From positions 62,001-126,000 of the forward strand of contig RAYQ01000006.1 of assembly GCA_003612395.1 (NCBI GenBank): a DNA stretch of 64,000 nt. Direction: 5' to 3'. Shown piece by piece: positions 43,129 through 51,647 of the stretch. Within the stretch, counting starts at the first letter, position 1. Every line of letters starts with the position of its first letter. The position numbers and the translations under genes were made by a program. Origin of the DNA: Parablautia intestinalis. GTDB lineage: Bacteria > Bacillota > Clostridia > Lachnospirales > Lachnospiraceae. The notes under the pieces were generated by a model, which saw only the letters and a program-made list of their open reading frames with translations, had not been told where the DNA came from and made no database searches.

Positions 43129-43189
43129 TTGCCATAGCGCTGATTAAGCACTACTGTGTTATTTTAACACAAACAGTTAGCTATGGCAA
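43129..43189. repeat. 61-bp nested inverted repeat between tRNA-Arg and DUF3881 gene
   Basis: TTGCCATAGC (43129-43138) pairs with GCTATGGCAA (43180-43189). Inside it TGTGTTA (43155-43161) pairs with TAACACA (43165-43171). It fills the whole spacer from 5 bp before the tRNA to the stop codon of the next gene. There is no uridine tract, so it is not a typical terminator. Confidence 0.7.
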
Positions 43190-43190
43190 C

Positions 43191-44072
43191 TTAATTTGGA
43201 AAATTTATATAGCCCTGCATCCAGATTGTACCTTTAAATCTTCTCCCCACACCAGGTTCTCCGTAGACATCTTCTTTATTGATACACAAATCAAAAATCA
43301 TATCATTGCAGTTAATAGTCATCAAATATACATCTTCTTCTGTTAATCCATTTTTGATTAAACTACAGTCAAGAATTTCACCTAAAATTGAGTATTGATC
43401 ACATTCCACTCCATAAGGCATAAAATAAGTATCTACCAGACTAAAAACATCTTCTTTTTGTATTCTTTTAGATATAGCAGTGTAGGTATCCATATCATCC
43501 AACGTCAGACTTTCGATGGCGTTTTCATCACCTTTTCTTGCCGCATTTAAGAGTTGGCTTCTATTCATGGAAACCTGCTTATTTTTCATCAAATCTTTTT
43601 CGCTTTTATTGATAGCCATCATAATTGTGCCTTTTAAAGATAAAGCAGATAAAGTAAGCGTTGTGCCTCTAATAGGCAATGTTCCGGAATTTTTTGCTTT
43701 TACATAAGGTATCATATTTTGCAGATAGAAAATAATTGATACGCCCATTCTTACATCATCACAAACTCCAGCATAGGATTCCTGGGCGGCATGTCTTTCT
43801 AAAGATACATCTTCCTCCGAACTTATGTTCATGCCGCGAAGATATGGAAAATAATAATCATAAGTAAATTTATCTTCATTATCAAACTCACCGCATACAG
43901 CTATACCAATAGATGTTCCAAAATCCTTGCAAAATTCAGCCAAAAGCGTTTCTTTTCCGTTTGAAGTATAATTACGCTCCGTTCCTTCTATAATTACATT
44001 GGTTATAAGCTTTTGCAGTTCTTTTCTGTCTTTAAAATTACTAAAGCCAATGGCTCTCATATATTTATGCAA
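43191..44072 (-). CDS. DUF3881 family protein
   Basis: A 293-residue cytosolic protein without signal or membrane helix, matching as far as I recall the DUF3881 family of Lachnospiraceae, which is of unknown function. Visible traits are the N-terminal RAIGFSNFKDRKELQKLI, an acidic middle and the C-terminal GEPGVGRRFKGTIWMQGYI. I start it at TTG 44072 because AGGAGGTG lies 8 bp upstream. A GTG at 44081 overlaps that ribosome site. It lies 40 bp downstream of serS on the same strand, so probably cotranscribed. No catalytic motif is recognised. Confidence 0.75.
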   Translation of the reverse strand: MHKYMRAIGFSNFKDRKELQKLITNVIIEGTERNYTSNGKETLLAEFCKDFGTSIGIAVCGEFDNEDKFTYDYYFPYLRGMNISSEEDVSLERHAAQESYAGVCDDVRMGVSIIFYLQNMIPYVKAKNSGTLPIRGTTLTLSALSLKGTIMMAINKSEKDLMKNKQVSMNRSQLLNAARKGDENAIESLTLDDMDTYTAISKRIQKEDVFSLVDTYFMPYGVECDQYSILGEILDCSLIKNGLTEEDVYLMTINCNDMIFDLCINKEDVYGEPGVGRRFKGTIWMQGYINFPN

Positions 44073-44112
44073 GGATTTCACCTCCTATCATTTTCTATTC
44101 CTATAAAGTTTA

Positions 44113-45390
44113 TCATCTGATTTCCTTTTTACCACCCATATACGACTGTAATACATCAGGAATTTTTATGGATCCGTCTTTTTGCAGATTGTTCTCTAAA
44201 AATGCAATTAACATTCTGGGAGGGGCAACTACCGTATTATTTAAGGTATGCGCGAAGTACTTTCCATTTTCCCCGTTAATACGAATCTTTAATCTTCTTG
44301 CCTGAGCATCACCTAAATTAGAACAGCTTCCCACTTCAAAATATTTTTTTTGTCTGGGCGACCATGCCTCAACATCAAAAGATTTTACTTTCAAATCAGC
44401 AAGATCACCTGAACAACATTCTATGGTTCTTACAGGCATATCCATTGAACGGAATAAATCAACAGTATTCTGCCATAATTTTTCAAACCACATTGGCGAT
44501 TCGTCCGGCTTACATACAACAATCATTTCCTGCTTTTCGAACTGATGAATTCTGTAAACTCCTCTTTCCTCTAATCCATGAGCGCCTTTTTCTTTTCTAA
44601 AGCAAGGCGAATAGCTTGTAAGTGTCTTTGGCAATTCTGTTTCTGGAATAATAGTATCTATAAATTTTCCAATCATGGAATGTTCAGATGTTCCAATCAG
44701 GTATAAATCTTCTCCCTCAATTTTATACATCATTGCATCCATTTCTGCAAAACTCATGACACCTGTAACCACATTACTTCTAATCATAAATGGTGGTACA
44801 CAGTAAGTAAATCCTCTGGCAATCATAAAATCTCTGGCATAAGAAATAACGGCAGAATGTAATCTGGCTATATCTCCCATTAAATAATAAAATCCATTTC
44901 CTGCTACCTTTCTTGCACTGTCCAGATCAATACCATTTAATTTTTCCATAATTTCAGTATGATAAGGAATTTCAAAATCAGGTACTGCCGGTTCTCCGTA
45001 TTTTTTTACTTCTACATTTTCACTGTCATCTTTTCCGATTGGAACAGATGGGTCAATAATATTCGGAATTACCATCATTATTTTGGTAACTTTTTCACTT
45101 AATTCTTTTTCTTCTTCTTCCAACTCAATGAGACGTTTTGCACCGGCAGCAACTTCCGCCTTTTTCATTTCTGCTTCTTCTTTTTTTCCCTGAGCCATTA
45201 AAGCTCCAATTTCCTTTGATATTTTATTTCTGCTGGCTCTTAAACTGTCCGCCTCCTGCTGTGCCTTACGACTCATAGCATCTATCTCTATGACTTCATC
45301 AACCAGTTTTAATTTTTCGTCCTGAAATTTTTTTCTTATATTCTCTTTAACAAGATCAGGGTTTTCTCTTAAAAACTTAATATCTATCAT
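44113..45390 (-). CDS. serS: Seryl-tRNA synthetase
   Basis: A 425-residue class II synthetase charging tRNA-Ser. An N-terminal coiled-coil arm (about 25-100) is followed by the catalytic core with motif 2 PCFRKEKGAHGLEERGVYRI and motif 3 near RMLIAFLENNLQ. The active-site signature reads EVGSCSNLGDAQARRLKI and HTLNNTVVA. Most bacterial enzymes have HTLNGSGLA there, and NNT resembles archaeal or eukaryotic-type sequences. The length is normal. GGAGG is 7 bp before ATG. The upstream 106-bp spacer is too short for a T-box and shows none. Confidence 0.95.
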   Translation of the reverse strand: MIDIKFLRENPDLVKENIRKKFQDEKLKLVDEVIEIDAMSRKAQQEADSLRASRNKISKEIGALMAQGKKEEAEMKKAEVAAGAKRLIELEEEEKELSEKVTKIMMVIPNIIDPSVPIGKDDSENVEVKKYGEPAVPDFEIPYHTEIMEKLNGIDLDSARKVAGNGFYYLMGDIARLHSAVISYARDFMIARGFTYCVPPFMIRSNVVTGVMSFAEMDAMMYKIEGEDLYLIGTSEHSMIGKFIDTIIPETELPKTLTSYSPCFRKEKGAHGLEERGVYRIHQFEKQEMIVVCKPDESPMWFEKLWQNTVDLFRSMDMPVRTIECCSGDLADLKVKSFDVEAWSPRQKKYFEVGSCSNLGDAQARRLKIRINGENGKYFAHTLNNTVVAPPRMLIAFLENNLQKDGSIKIPDVLQSYMGGKKEIR

Positions 45391-45496
45391 ATCTAATCCT
45401 CCATTTTTTATGTAAATTTCAACTTTTTAAAATGTACTGTTTTCTACTTAACATTGTAATATTATTATGTACGTATGTTTTATGCAAGTACTTTTT

Positions 45497-46009
45497 TTAT
45501 TTTTTTTCTATTGCAGCTTGAAGAGCTTCTATTTCCTCATCACTCAAAGAATTTTTACATTCTCCATTTTTAATTTCTTTTGTATAGGAATAACATCCAT
45601 CTGTACTATGAACGGAATTTAAAATAAACCCATTATTATTTTCATCTAATAATGCAAGGCAAAAACTCAACTTTCCCCCTATCTGACTAAAGGCATCATA
45701 TTTTATTATACCTATCTTTTGGAAAGATGATTCAAACTTATGATATAGTGTTCTAATATCTTTCTTGTTTTTTTCAATGGAACTTTTAATAAACTTATTA
45801 TCTTCAAATAATGCGATTATCTCATTTTCAAGACTATTAGCATTCTTTCCATTCATGAATTTTTTATATTTCTTTTTTAATTTTGATATCAAACACATAT
45901 TTACTATATTCAAAATCAAAAGGATTAATATAATACTTGCTAATATAGTCAGTATAATACCAATATCCATATTTTCTAATCCAATACTGGTAAAAAAATA
46001 GTTATTCAT
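45497..46009 (-). CDS. DUF4446 family membrane protein
   Basis: A 170-residue protein with one N-terminal transmembrane helix (about 14-38), a basic coiled segment (40-90) and a soluble C-terminal domain containing YDAFSQIGGKLSFCLALLDE and GFILNSVHSTDGCYSYTKEI. These are typical of DUF4446, a family commonly found beside parB in Clostridia and of unknown function. ATG 46009 has GGAGA five bases upstream. It lies 82 bp downstream of parB on the same strand, and its conserved neighbourhood suggests a chromosome- or membrane-linked role (inference). Confidence 0.8.
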   Translation of the reverse strand: MNNYFFTSIGLENMDIGIILTILASIILILLILNIVNMCLISKLKKKYKKFMNGKNANSLENEIIALFEDNKFIKSSIEKNKKDIRTLYHKFESSFQKIGIIKYDAFSQIGGKLSFCLALLDENNNGFILNSVHSTDGCYSYTKEIKNGECKNSLSDEEIEALQAAIEKK

Positions 46010-46091
46010 TTCAATCTCCTTTACTGCCAATATTTATTTTTTTATATTGACATAAACTTGTTGATTTTATCTTTTCTGTATATCTCCCATA

Positions 46092-46991
46092 CTATTTTGA
46101 TAATAGATCCATTATTTTTTCTAAATCATCATGACTATAAAATTCTATTTCTATTTTTCCTGCGCCATTGCCTTTAGATGAAATCATTACTTTTGTACTT
46201 AACTTTTGTTTTAAATTTTCCTCAATATCTTTGTAAACTGCTTCAAGACTATTATCGACAAAATCCGGCTTTTTAGATTTCACCGGTTTATTTAAATTTT
46301 TTACCAGCTTTTCCACATCACGTACACTAAGTTTTTCATCAAAGATTTGCTGCGCAATCGCATACTGTTGTTCAGGATCTTCTATCGTGATAAGTGCTCT
46401 GGCATGTCCGGTTGAAATCATATCATCAATAATCATTTGCTGTACATTATCACAAAGTTTAAGAAGTCTCATTGAATTAGTAACTGCTGTTCGGCTTTTA
46501 GCTACCCTTTCAGCTACTTCATCCTGTTTTAAATTAAACTCTGTTAGTAGCCGTTTGTATGCCTGGGCTTCTTCAATAGGATTTAAATTTTCTCTTTGAA
46601 TATTTTCTATTAAAGATATTTCAACTATTTCCTGATCTGTTAAATTCTTTATAATAACAGGAACTTCTTTTAAACCTGCTTTTTTTGCTGCTCTCCATCT
46701 TCTTTCGCCTGCAATAATTTCATAATAAGTTTTTCTATCCTGAACAATAATAGGCTGTAATAATCCAAACTGTTTAATGGAATCAGCTAATTCTTCCAAA
46801 GAATCTTCATCAAAATTTTTTCTTGGCTGATCTCTATTTGGTTCAACCATTGTTATTTTAACTATTGTTTCCCCATTGACTTTTTCATCTGACTTTTCAT
46901 GATTTGCTTTAGTTTCATATTTAACTGTTTTTTCACCAACTCCACTTGGAATCAATGCATCTAATCCCTTGCCCAATCCCCTTGCTGCCAT
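46092..46991 (-). CDS. parB: Chromosome-partitioning protein ParB (Spo0J)
   Basis: A 299-residue CTP-dependent clamp that loads on parS and spreads. It starts MAARGLGKGLDALIP, a typical N-terminus that stimulates ParA. The CTP-binding domain holds GERRWRAAKKAG and LIENIQRENLNPIEEAQAY. The HTH (about 165-200; DEVAERVAKSRTAVTNSMRLLKL) recognises parS. The C-terminus dimerises. The frame has a TTG two codons upstream, but ATG 46991 has GGAAG at good spacing. It begins 2 bp after parA. Two perfect parS sites lie upstream of parA. Confidence 0.95.
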   Translation of the reverse strand: MAARGLGKGLDALIPSGVGEKTVKYETKANHEKSDEKVNGETIVKITMVEPNRDQPRKNFDEDSLEELADSIKQFGLLQPIIVQDRKTYYEIIAGERRWRAAKKAGLKEVPVIIKNLTDQEIVEISLIENIQRENLNPIEEAQAYKRLLTEFNLKQDEVAERVAKSRTAVTNSMRLLKLCDNVQQMIIDDMISTGHARALITIEDPEQQYAIAQQIFDEKLSVRDVEKLVKNLNKPVKSKKPDFVDNSLEAVYKDIEENLKQKLSTKVMISSKGNGAGKIEIEFYSHDDLEKIMDLLSK

Positions 46992-46993
46992 AA

Positions 46994-47761
46994 TCAATCT
47001 TCCTTTCCTTTAATTATTTCATCCGCCAATGATAAATAAGCTTCTGCCCCTGCTGATTTCACATCATACAAATTTATAGGCATACCATAGCTGGGTGCTT
47101 CCGCAAGTCGTATATTTCTCGGAATTACTGTCTTAAATATTTTTTGATTTAAATGATCCTTCACATTTTCTACTACCTGAATTGATAAATTTGTTCTCGA
47201 ATCATACATGGTAAATACCACACCTTCAATATCTAAATCGGGATTTAAGCGTTCTTTTACCAAATTAATTGTATGTATTAGTTGGCTCAAACCTTCCAAA
47301 GCGTAATATTCACATTGTATAGGAACCAATACTGAATCAGCAGTTGTCATAGAATTTATTGTCAGCATATTTAAAGAAGGAGGACAATCTATCATAATAT
47401 AATCATAACTTTCTTTTATCCATTCAATTTCACGCTTTAAAATGAATTCCTTGCGATCCACTCCAATTAATTCTATCTCTGCTGCAGCAAGGTTTACATT
47501 TGAAGGTATAATTGAAATTCCAGGTATTACATCATTTAAAATGCATTCTTTTATAGAACATTCACCTAACATTAATTCATAAATTGTATTTTCTAATTCA
47601 TTTTTTTCTATTCCAAATCCACTGGTTGTATTACCCTGCGGATCTGTATCTATTACTAATACTTTCTTATTTCTTGCCGCCAACGCCGCTGATAAATTAA
47701 TAGAAGTAGTAGTTTTTCCTACTCCCCCTTTTTGATTTGCAATAGCAATAACTTTTCCCAT
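46994..47761 (-). CDS. parA: Chromosome-partitioning ATPase ParA (Soj)
   Basis: A 255-residue deviant Walker ATPase that dimerises on DNA and is released by ParB. It has the signature-lysine Walker A NQKGGVGKTTTS, the DTDPQGN switch and the DCPPSLN motif. The length fits chromosomal Soj. ATG 47761 is preceded by AAGGAT. The gene is transcribed away from the parS region and immediately upstream of parB. In Bacillus Soj also controls DnaA; the neighbouring oriC makes that plausible here. Confidence 0.96.
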   Translation of the reverse strand: MGKVIAIANQKGGVGKTTTSINLSAALAARNKKVLVIDTDPQGNTTSGFGIEKNELENTIYELMLGECSIKECILNDVIPGISIIPSNVNLAAAEIELIGVDRKEFILKREIEWIKESYDYIMIDCPPSLNMLTINSMTTADSVLVPIQCEYYALEGLSQLIHTINLVKERLNPDLDIEGVVFTMYDSRTNLSIQVVENVKDHLNQKIFKTVIPRNIRLAEAPSYGMPINLYDVKSAGAEAYLSLADEIIKGKED

Positions 47762-47817
47762 GTTTTATCCTTTCACATATCAATAAGTTTTTTAAACATA
47801 AAGATGATTGGCGAAGC

Positions 47818-47833
47818 CTTACATCCGTTGTTT
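47818..47833 (+). repeat. 16-nt sequence shared with the gyrB upstream region
   Basis: CTTACATCCGTTGTTT occurs here and, in the same orientation, at 60657-60672 just before the gyrB ribosome site. Both are intergenic. A chance match of 16 nt in 64 kb is unlikely but not impossible. No family was recognised. Confidence 0.4.
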
Positions 47834-47971
47834 TTTCTTAAAGTCTCGTAACTGATTATATCACTTCTTATATTGATATTCCATAAAAAATTTACTATAA
47901 GAATAAATTTAATATTTGGCTAAATTTACGTTTTAGATAAATGAATTCATGTATAATTTTGTAAATATCAA

Positions 47972-48014
47972 TGTTTCACACTTAATTTTATGGTATATTA
48001 TGGGATGTTTCACG
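47972..48014 (+). promoter_or_regulatory. Two parS-like half sites
   Basis: TGTTTCAC occurs at 47972-47979 and TGTTTCACG at 48006-48014 without their mirrored halves. They are in line with the two perfect parS sites downstream and may be decayed or auxiliary ParB contacts. Starts are spaced 34, 36 and 48 bp apart across the four. Confidence 0.5.
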
Positions 48015-48041
48015 AATTATTTACAAGATTTTGGGGTTAAT

Positions 48042-48057
48042 TGTTTCACGTGAAACA
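48042..48057. promoter_or_regulatory. parS: parS site 1
   Basis: TGTTTCACGTGAAACA is a perfect match to the universal 16-bp palindromic parS sequence bound by ParB. It lies 281 bp upstream of the parA start, in the gene-free stretch 47762-48108. Confidence 0.97.
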
Positions 48058-48089
48058 TTATCTTGTGTTCAGATTTAAATAATAAGAAA

Positions 48090-48105
48090 TGTTTCACGTG
48101 AAACA
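48090..48105. promoter_or_regulatory. parS: parS site 2
   Basis: A second perfect TGTTTCACGTGAAACA, 48 bp from site 1. It ends only 3 bp beyond the stop codon of the response-regulator gene at 48109, so ParB loading could interfere with its transcript end. Confidence 0.97.
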
Positions 48106-48108
48106 ATT

Positions 48109-48750
48109 TTAATATAATTGAACGATATTGTTTCTTATAGCAAATACAGCAGCCTGTGTCCTATCAGAAACATCTATCTTTTTAAAAATATTAGAAAGAT
48201 GATTTTTAACTGTTCTTTCGCTAATATTTAAATTTATAGCAATTTCTTTATTAAACATTCCACCTGCTACTTGAATCAAAATTTCCATTTCTCTTTTTGT
48301 TAATAATTTTATTTTTTTCTGTTCTAAATTTCTAGAAATTAATCGGGAATTAAGTAATGGTAACAGACTTGGTTGTATATAAGAATCTCCACTTATTATT
48401 ATATTTATAGCCTTTTTCAATTCTTTTGAATTGGATTTTTTTAATATATAACCATCTACTCCCAAATCAAATGCTTGAAGAAGAAAATCAGTTTTTTCAT
48501 ATGCTGTGAATAATAATATCTTAACTAATTTATCTTCTTCCTTCATTTTTTTTAAAACTTCAATTCCATTCATATTAGGCATATTAATATCTAATAGTAA
48601 AATATCAGGACTTAACTTTTTTAATTTTTCTATACAATCAATACCATCACTAGCTTCATCAATAACCTTTATATCTCCGTCCATTTCTAGAAAATACTTA
48701 ATACTTTCTCTGACCATAATATGATCATCAACAATCATTGCCTTTATCAT
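48109..48750 (-). CDS. Orphan NarL/LuxR-family response regulator
   Basis: A 213-residue regulator: receiver with Asp8-Asp9, phospho-acceptor Asp54 in ILLLDINMPNMNG and Lys in GYILKKSN, then a LuxR-type helix-turn-helix (about 148-205; LTKREMEILIQVAGG, NISERTVKNHLSNIFKK). No histidine kinase is adjacent. It sits between rsmG and parA, where these genes are usually direct neighbours, so it appears to be an insertion into the origin block. Start ATG 48750 follows GGGGA. Its partner kinase must be elsewhere; the hybrid kinases or an unlinked kinase are possible. Confidence 0.92.
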   Translation of the reverse strand: MIKAMIVDDHIMVRESIKYFLEMDGDIKVIDEASDGIDCIEKLKKLSPDILLLDINMPNMNGIEVLKKMKEEDKLVKILLFTAYEKTDFLLQAFDLGVDGYILKKSNSKELKKAINIIISGDSYIQPSLLPLLNSRLISRNLEQKKIKLLTKREMEILIQVAGGMFNKEIAINLNISERTVKNHLSNIFKKIDVSDRTQAAVFAIRNNIVQLY

Positions 48751-48789
48751 TTCTGTCCCCTTATAATTATGTCAATCAGCAATTTAAAT

Positions 48790-49533
48790 TTACAAAATAG
48801 GCTTTTTTACTGGTAACCCGGCTTTTCTAGGATATTTAACCGGCGTATTATTTACTTTTTTTATTATAAAAAGATTTCTGTAAATATCAGAATTTGGTAA
48901 TTCAAATTCTACTTCTCTTTCATATTCACCTCCAAGTATTTCTATTGCCTTTTTCGCATTATTATATTCTTCTGCTATTTTATCTGATTTATAAGAAATA
49001 AAATAACCATTTTTCTTTATAAAAGGAATACAATATTCAGATAAAGTACCTAAATTTGCAACCGCTCTGGATACACAAAAATCAAATGATTCACGTAATT
49101 CATCAAATCTGGCATAGTCTTCTGCTCTTCCATGAAAAGCTAAGATGTTTTCAAGCTGCAACTCATCTATCACTTTATTCAAAAATTGAACTCTCTTATT
49201 TAAAGAATCAAGAAGAACAATCTTTAAATCAGGAAAAACAATTTTTATTGGTATTCCAGGAAAACCTGCACCTGTACCTATATCAATCAAACTGCCTGAT
49301 ATATAACATAAATTTGGAAATGCCTTTATAATAGAAAGGCTGTCCAAAAAATGTTTTTTTAAAACTTCCTCGCAATTTGTTATAGCAGTAAGATTCATAA
49401 AAGAATTCCACTCTACTAATAATTCATAATATCGGATAAATTTTTTTAACTGTTGTTTATCTAAGATAATATTAAATATTTTCAAATCCTTTACAAAAGA
49501 ATTTACAAATAAATCATCCTTATTCTCACACAC
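48790..49533 (-). CDS. rsmG: 16S rRNA (guanine-527-N7)-methyltransferase
   Basis: A 247-residue SAM-dependent enzyme (GidB). Signatures: the N-terminal WNSFMNLTAITN, SAM loop LIDIGTGAGFPGIPIKIVFP, and CVSRAVANLGTLSEYC. It methylates the 530 loop of 16S rRNA; loss gives low-level streptomycin resistance in other bacteria. It begins with GTG 49533 after GGAGA at 8 bp. It follows mnmG by 54 bp, the usual order. Confidence 0.95.
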   Translation of the reverse strand: MCENKDDLFVNSFVKDLKIFNIILDKQQLKKFIRYYELLVEWNSFMNLTAITNCEEVLKKHFLDSLSIIKAFPNLCYISGSLIDIGTGAGFPGIPIKIVFPDLKIVLLDSLNKRVQFLNKVIDELQLENILAFHGRAEDYARFDELRESFDFCVSRAVANLGTLSEYCIPFIKKNGYFISYKSDKIAEEYNNAKKAIEILGGEYEREVEFELPNSDIYRNLFIIKKVNNTPVKYPRKAGLPVKKPIL

Positions 49534-49587
49534 TATTTATTCTCCATATTTTTTTAACATAAGTCAGCGCACGAAACGCGTTGTTAT

Positions 49588-51501
49588 TTATTTTTCAGCT
49601 AATCTTTTATATTGCTCTAAATAAACCAAAAGTACAGAAATATCCGCAGGTGATACCCCTGAAATCCGGGATGCCTGACCTACCGATACAGGATGAAAAT
49701 CTTTAAGCTTTTGTCTTGCTTCAAGGCGAAGACTTGGTACATCATCATAATTTAAATCAACAGGTATCTTTTTCTTTTCCATTTTTTTAAATTGTTCAAC
49801 CTGACGAAGTTGCCTTTCTATATATCCTTCATATTTTATTTCTATTTCTACCTGTTCAATTACATCCTTTGGAAGCTCCTCTCTTTCAGGATCAATTTGT
49901 TTTAAAATATCATAATTCAATTCCGGTCTGCATAACAATTCCGCAAGATTTACTCCTGTTTTTAAGGAAGAACTTCCATACTTTTCAAGAAACTTTTGAT
50001 TACTGCTTGATGCACCAATCTTCACATTTTTTAGACGTGTTATTTCTTTATCTATTAATTTCTTTTTATTAACAACAAAATTATATTCTTCCTCTGTCAC
50101 CAATCCGACTTGAAATCCCTTTTTTCGCAGTCTTAAATCCGCATTATCCTGTCTAAGCAAAAGTCTGTATTCCGCGCGGGAAGTCAACATTCTATATGGC
50201 TCAAAATTATCCTTTGTGACCAGATCGTCAATTAATACCCCTATATATGCCTCCGATCTGTCAATTTCTAATTCTTCTTTTCCTAATATAAATTGAGCCG
50301 CATTTATTCCTGCTATTAGTCCCTGAGCTGCTGCTTCCTCATAACCACTGCTTCCATTTAACTGTCCACCACTATAAAGACCTTTCACATCTTTAAATCT
50401 TAAAGTTGGATAAAGTTGTTTCGGATTAATACAGTCGTATTCTATTGCATATGCATTTCTCACTATTTTACAATTTTCCAAACCAGGAACAGTTCTATAC
50501 ATAGCCAGCTGTACATCTTCCGGTAAAGAAGATGACATACCTCCAATATACATTTCATTGGTATGTAAACCTTCCGGTTCTATAAAAACCTGATGTCTTT
50601 CCTTGTTTGAAAATTTAACTACTTTATCCTCAATAGAAGGACAATATCTCGGCCCGGTTCCTTCTATAATTCCAGCGTATATAGGAGAACGATCAAGATT
50701 ATTTCTAATAATTTCATGTGTTCTTTCATTTGTATAAGTGAGATAACATGAAACTTGATTAATCTGTACATCCTCCGGATCTGTAGAAAAAGAAAAAGGA
50801 ATAACCCTTTCATCTCCAAACTGTTCTTCCATTTTTGAAAAATCAATACTTCTTTTGTCCATTCTCGCCGGAGTACCTGTTTTAAAACGACGCAATTCTA
50901 TTCCCATATCTAACAAAGAATCAGTAAGATAATTTGCTGCTTTTAATCCATTAGGACCAGTATAATCTATTGCCTCTCCACATAGACATCTTGCTTTCAA
51001 ATAAGTTCCTGTACATAAAATAATAGCTTTACATTCAAATATAGTACCTGTAAATGTCTTTAAACCAATTATTCTTTTTGTCGCTTTCTCATTTAAACTC
51101 TTTATATTTTCCCACAACAATTCACATACTTCAACCTGCTTTATTGTAAGATGATCCTGATTTTCCAAAACCTTTCGCATAGCACGGCTATATTCTGCCT
51201 TATCTGCCTGAGCACGAAGAGAATGAACCGCTGGACCTTTCGATATATTCAACATTTTTGATTGAATAAACGTTTTATCAATATTTTTCCCCATCTCACC
51301 ACCAAGGGCATCTAACTCACGAACAAGATGTCCCTTAGAAGATCCCCCTACATTTGGATTACATGGCATAAGGGCAATACTATCTACACTTACAGTAAAG
51401 ATCACAGTTTCAAGACCAAGTCTGGCACAAGCCAAAGCAGCCTCACATCCCGCATGTCCTGCACCTACCACACACACATCAACATTTTCCCTCATTTCCA
51501 T
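49588..51501 (-). CDS. mnmG: tRNA uridine-5-carboxymethylaminomethyl modification enzyme, FAD subunit
   Basis: A 637-residue FAD protein (GidA) that with MnmE modifies the wobble uridine of certain tRNAs. The N-terminal dinucleotide fold [14 protein letters not shown] binds FAD. Family signatures are [21 protein letters not shown] and [21 protein letters not shown], with conserved CxG-type cysteines. The C-terminal helical domain ends in [20 protein letters not shown], which docks MnmE. Length is standard. GAGGG precedes ATG. It lies downstream of mnmE with a repeat-rich spacer. Confidence 0.97.
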   Translation of the reverse strand: MEMRENVDVCVVGAGHAGCEAALACARLGLETVIFTVSVDSIALMPCNPNVGGSSKGHLVRELDALGGEMGKNIDKTFIQSKMLNISKGPAVHSLRAQADKAEYSRAMRKVLENQDHLTIKQVEVCELLWENIKSLNEKATKRIIGLKTFTGTIFECKAIILCTGTYLKARCLCGEAIDYTGPNGLKAANYLTDSLLDMGIELRRFKTGTPARMDKRSIDFSKMEEQFGDERVIPFSFSTDPEDVQINQVSCYLTYTNERTHEIIRNNLDRSPIYAGIIEGTGPRYCPSIEDKVVKFSNKERHQVFIEPEGLHTNEMYIGGMSSSLPEDVQLAMYRTVPGLENCKIVRNAYAIEYDCINPKQLYPTLRFKDVKGLYSGGQLNGSSGYEEAAAQGLIAGINAAQFILGKEELEIDRSEAYIGVLIDDLVTKDNFEPYRMLTSRAEYRLLLRQDNADLRLRKKGFQVGLVTEEEYNFVVNKKKLIDKEITRLKNVKIGASSSNQKFLEKYGSSSLKTGVNLAELLCRPELNYDILKQIDPEREELPKDVIEQVEIEIKYEGYIERQLRQVEQFKKMEKKKIPVDLNYDDVPSLRLEARQKLKDFHPVSVGQASRISGVSPADISVLLVYLEQYKRLAEK

Positions 51502-51535
51502 ATTAATCCCTCATTCTCACAAACAACAATTATTC

Positions 51536-51646
51536 TTCAAATTTGTTAAATAAAAAATCTCTGATTTTTATAATACTTTTTTTAATATTCTTCAAATTTG
51601 AACGATAAGTTCAAATTTGTTAATTGAAAAATCTCTGATTTTTCAA
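51536..51646. repeat. Duplicated hairpin-forming repeats between mnmE and mnmG
   Basis: A unit TTCAAATTTGTTAA followed by an AAAAATCTCTGATTTTT block occurs at about 51536-51570 and 51610-51646. Between them CAAATTTGAAC (51593-51603) pairs with GTTCAAATTTG (51609-51619). TTGAAAAATC (51624-51633) also pairs with GATTTTTCAA (51637-51646). The repeated stems may attenuate transcription from mnmE into mnmG. Confidence 0.7.
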
Positions 51647-51647
51647 T

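Noticed and set aside
45391-45496. Possible T-box riboswitch before serS
   Set aside because: The spacer is only about 106 bp, with no specifier hairpin, AGGGUGGNACCGCG-type box or terminator.
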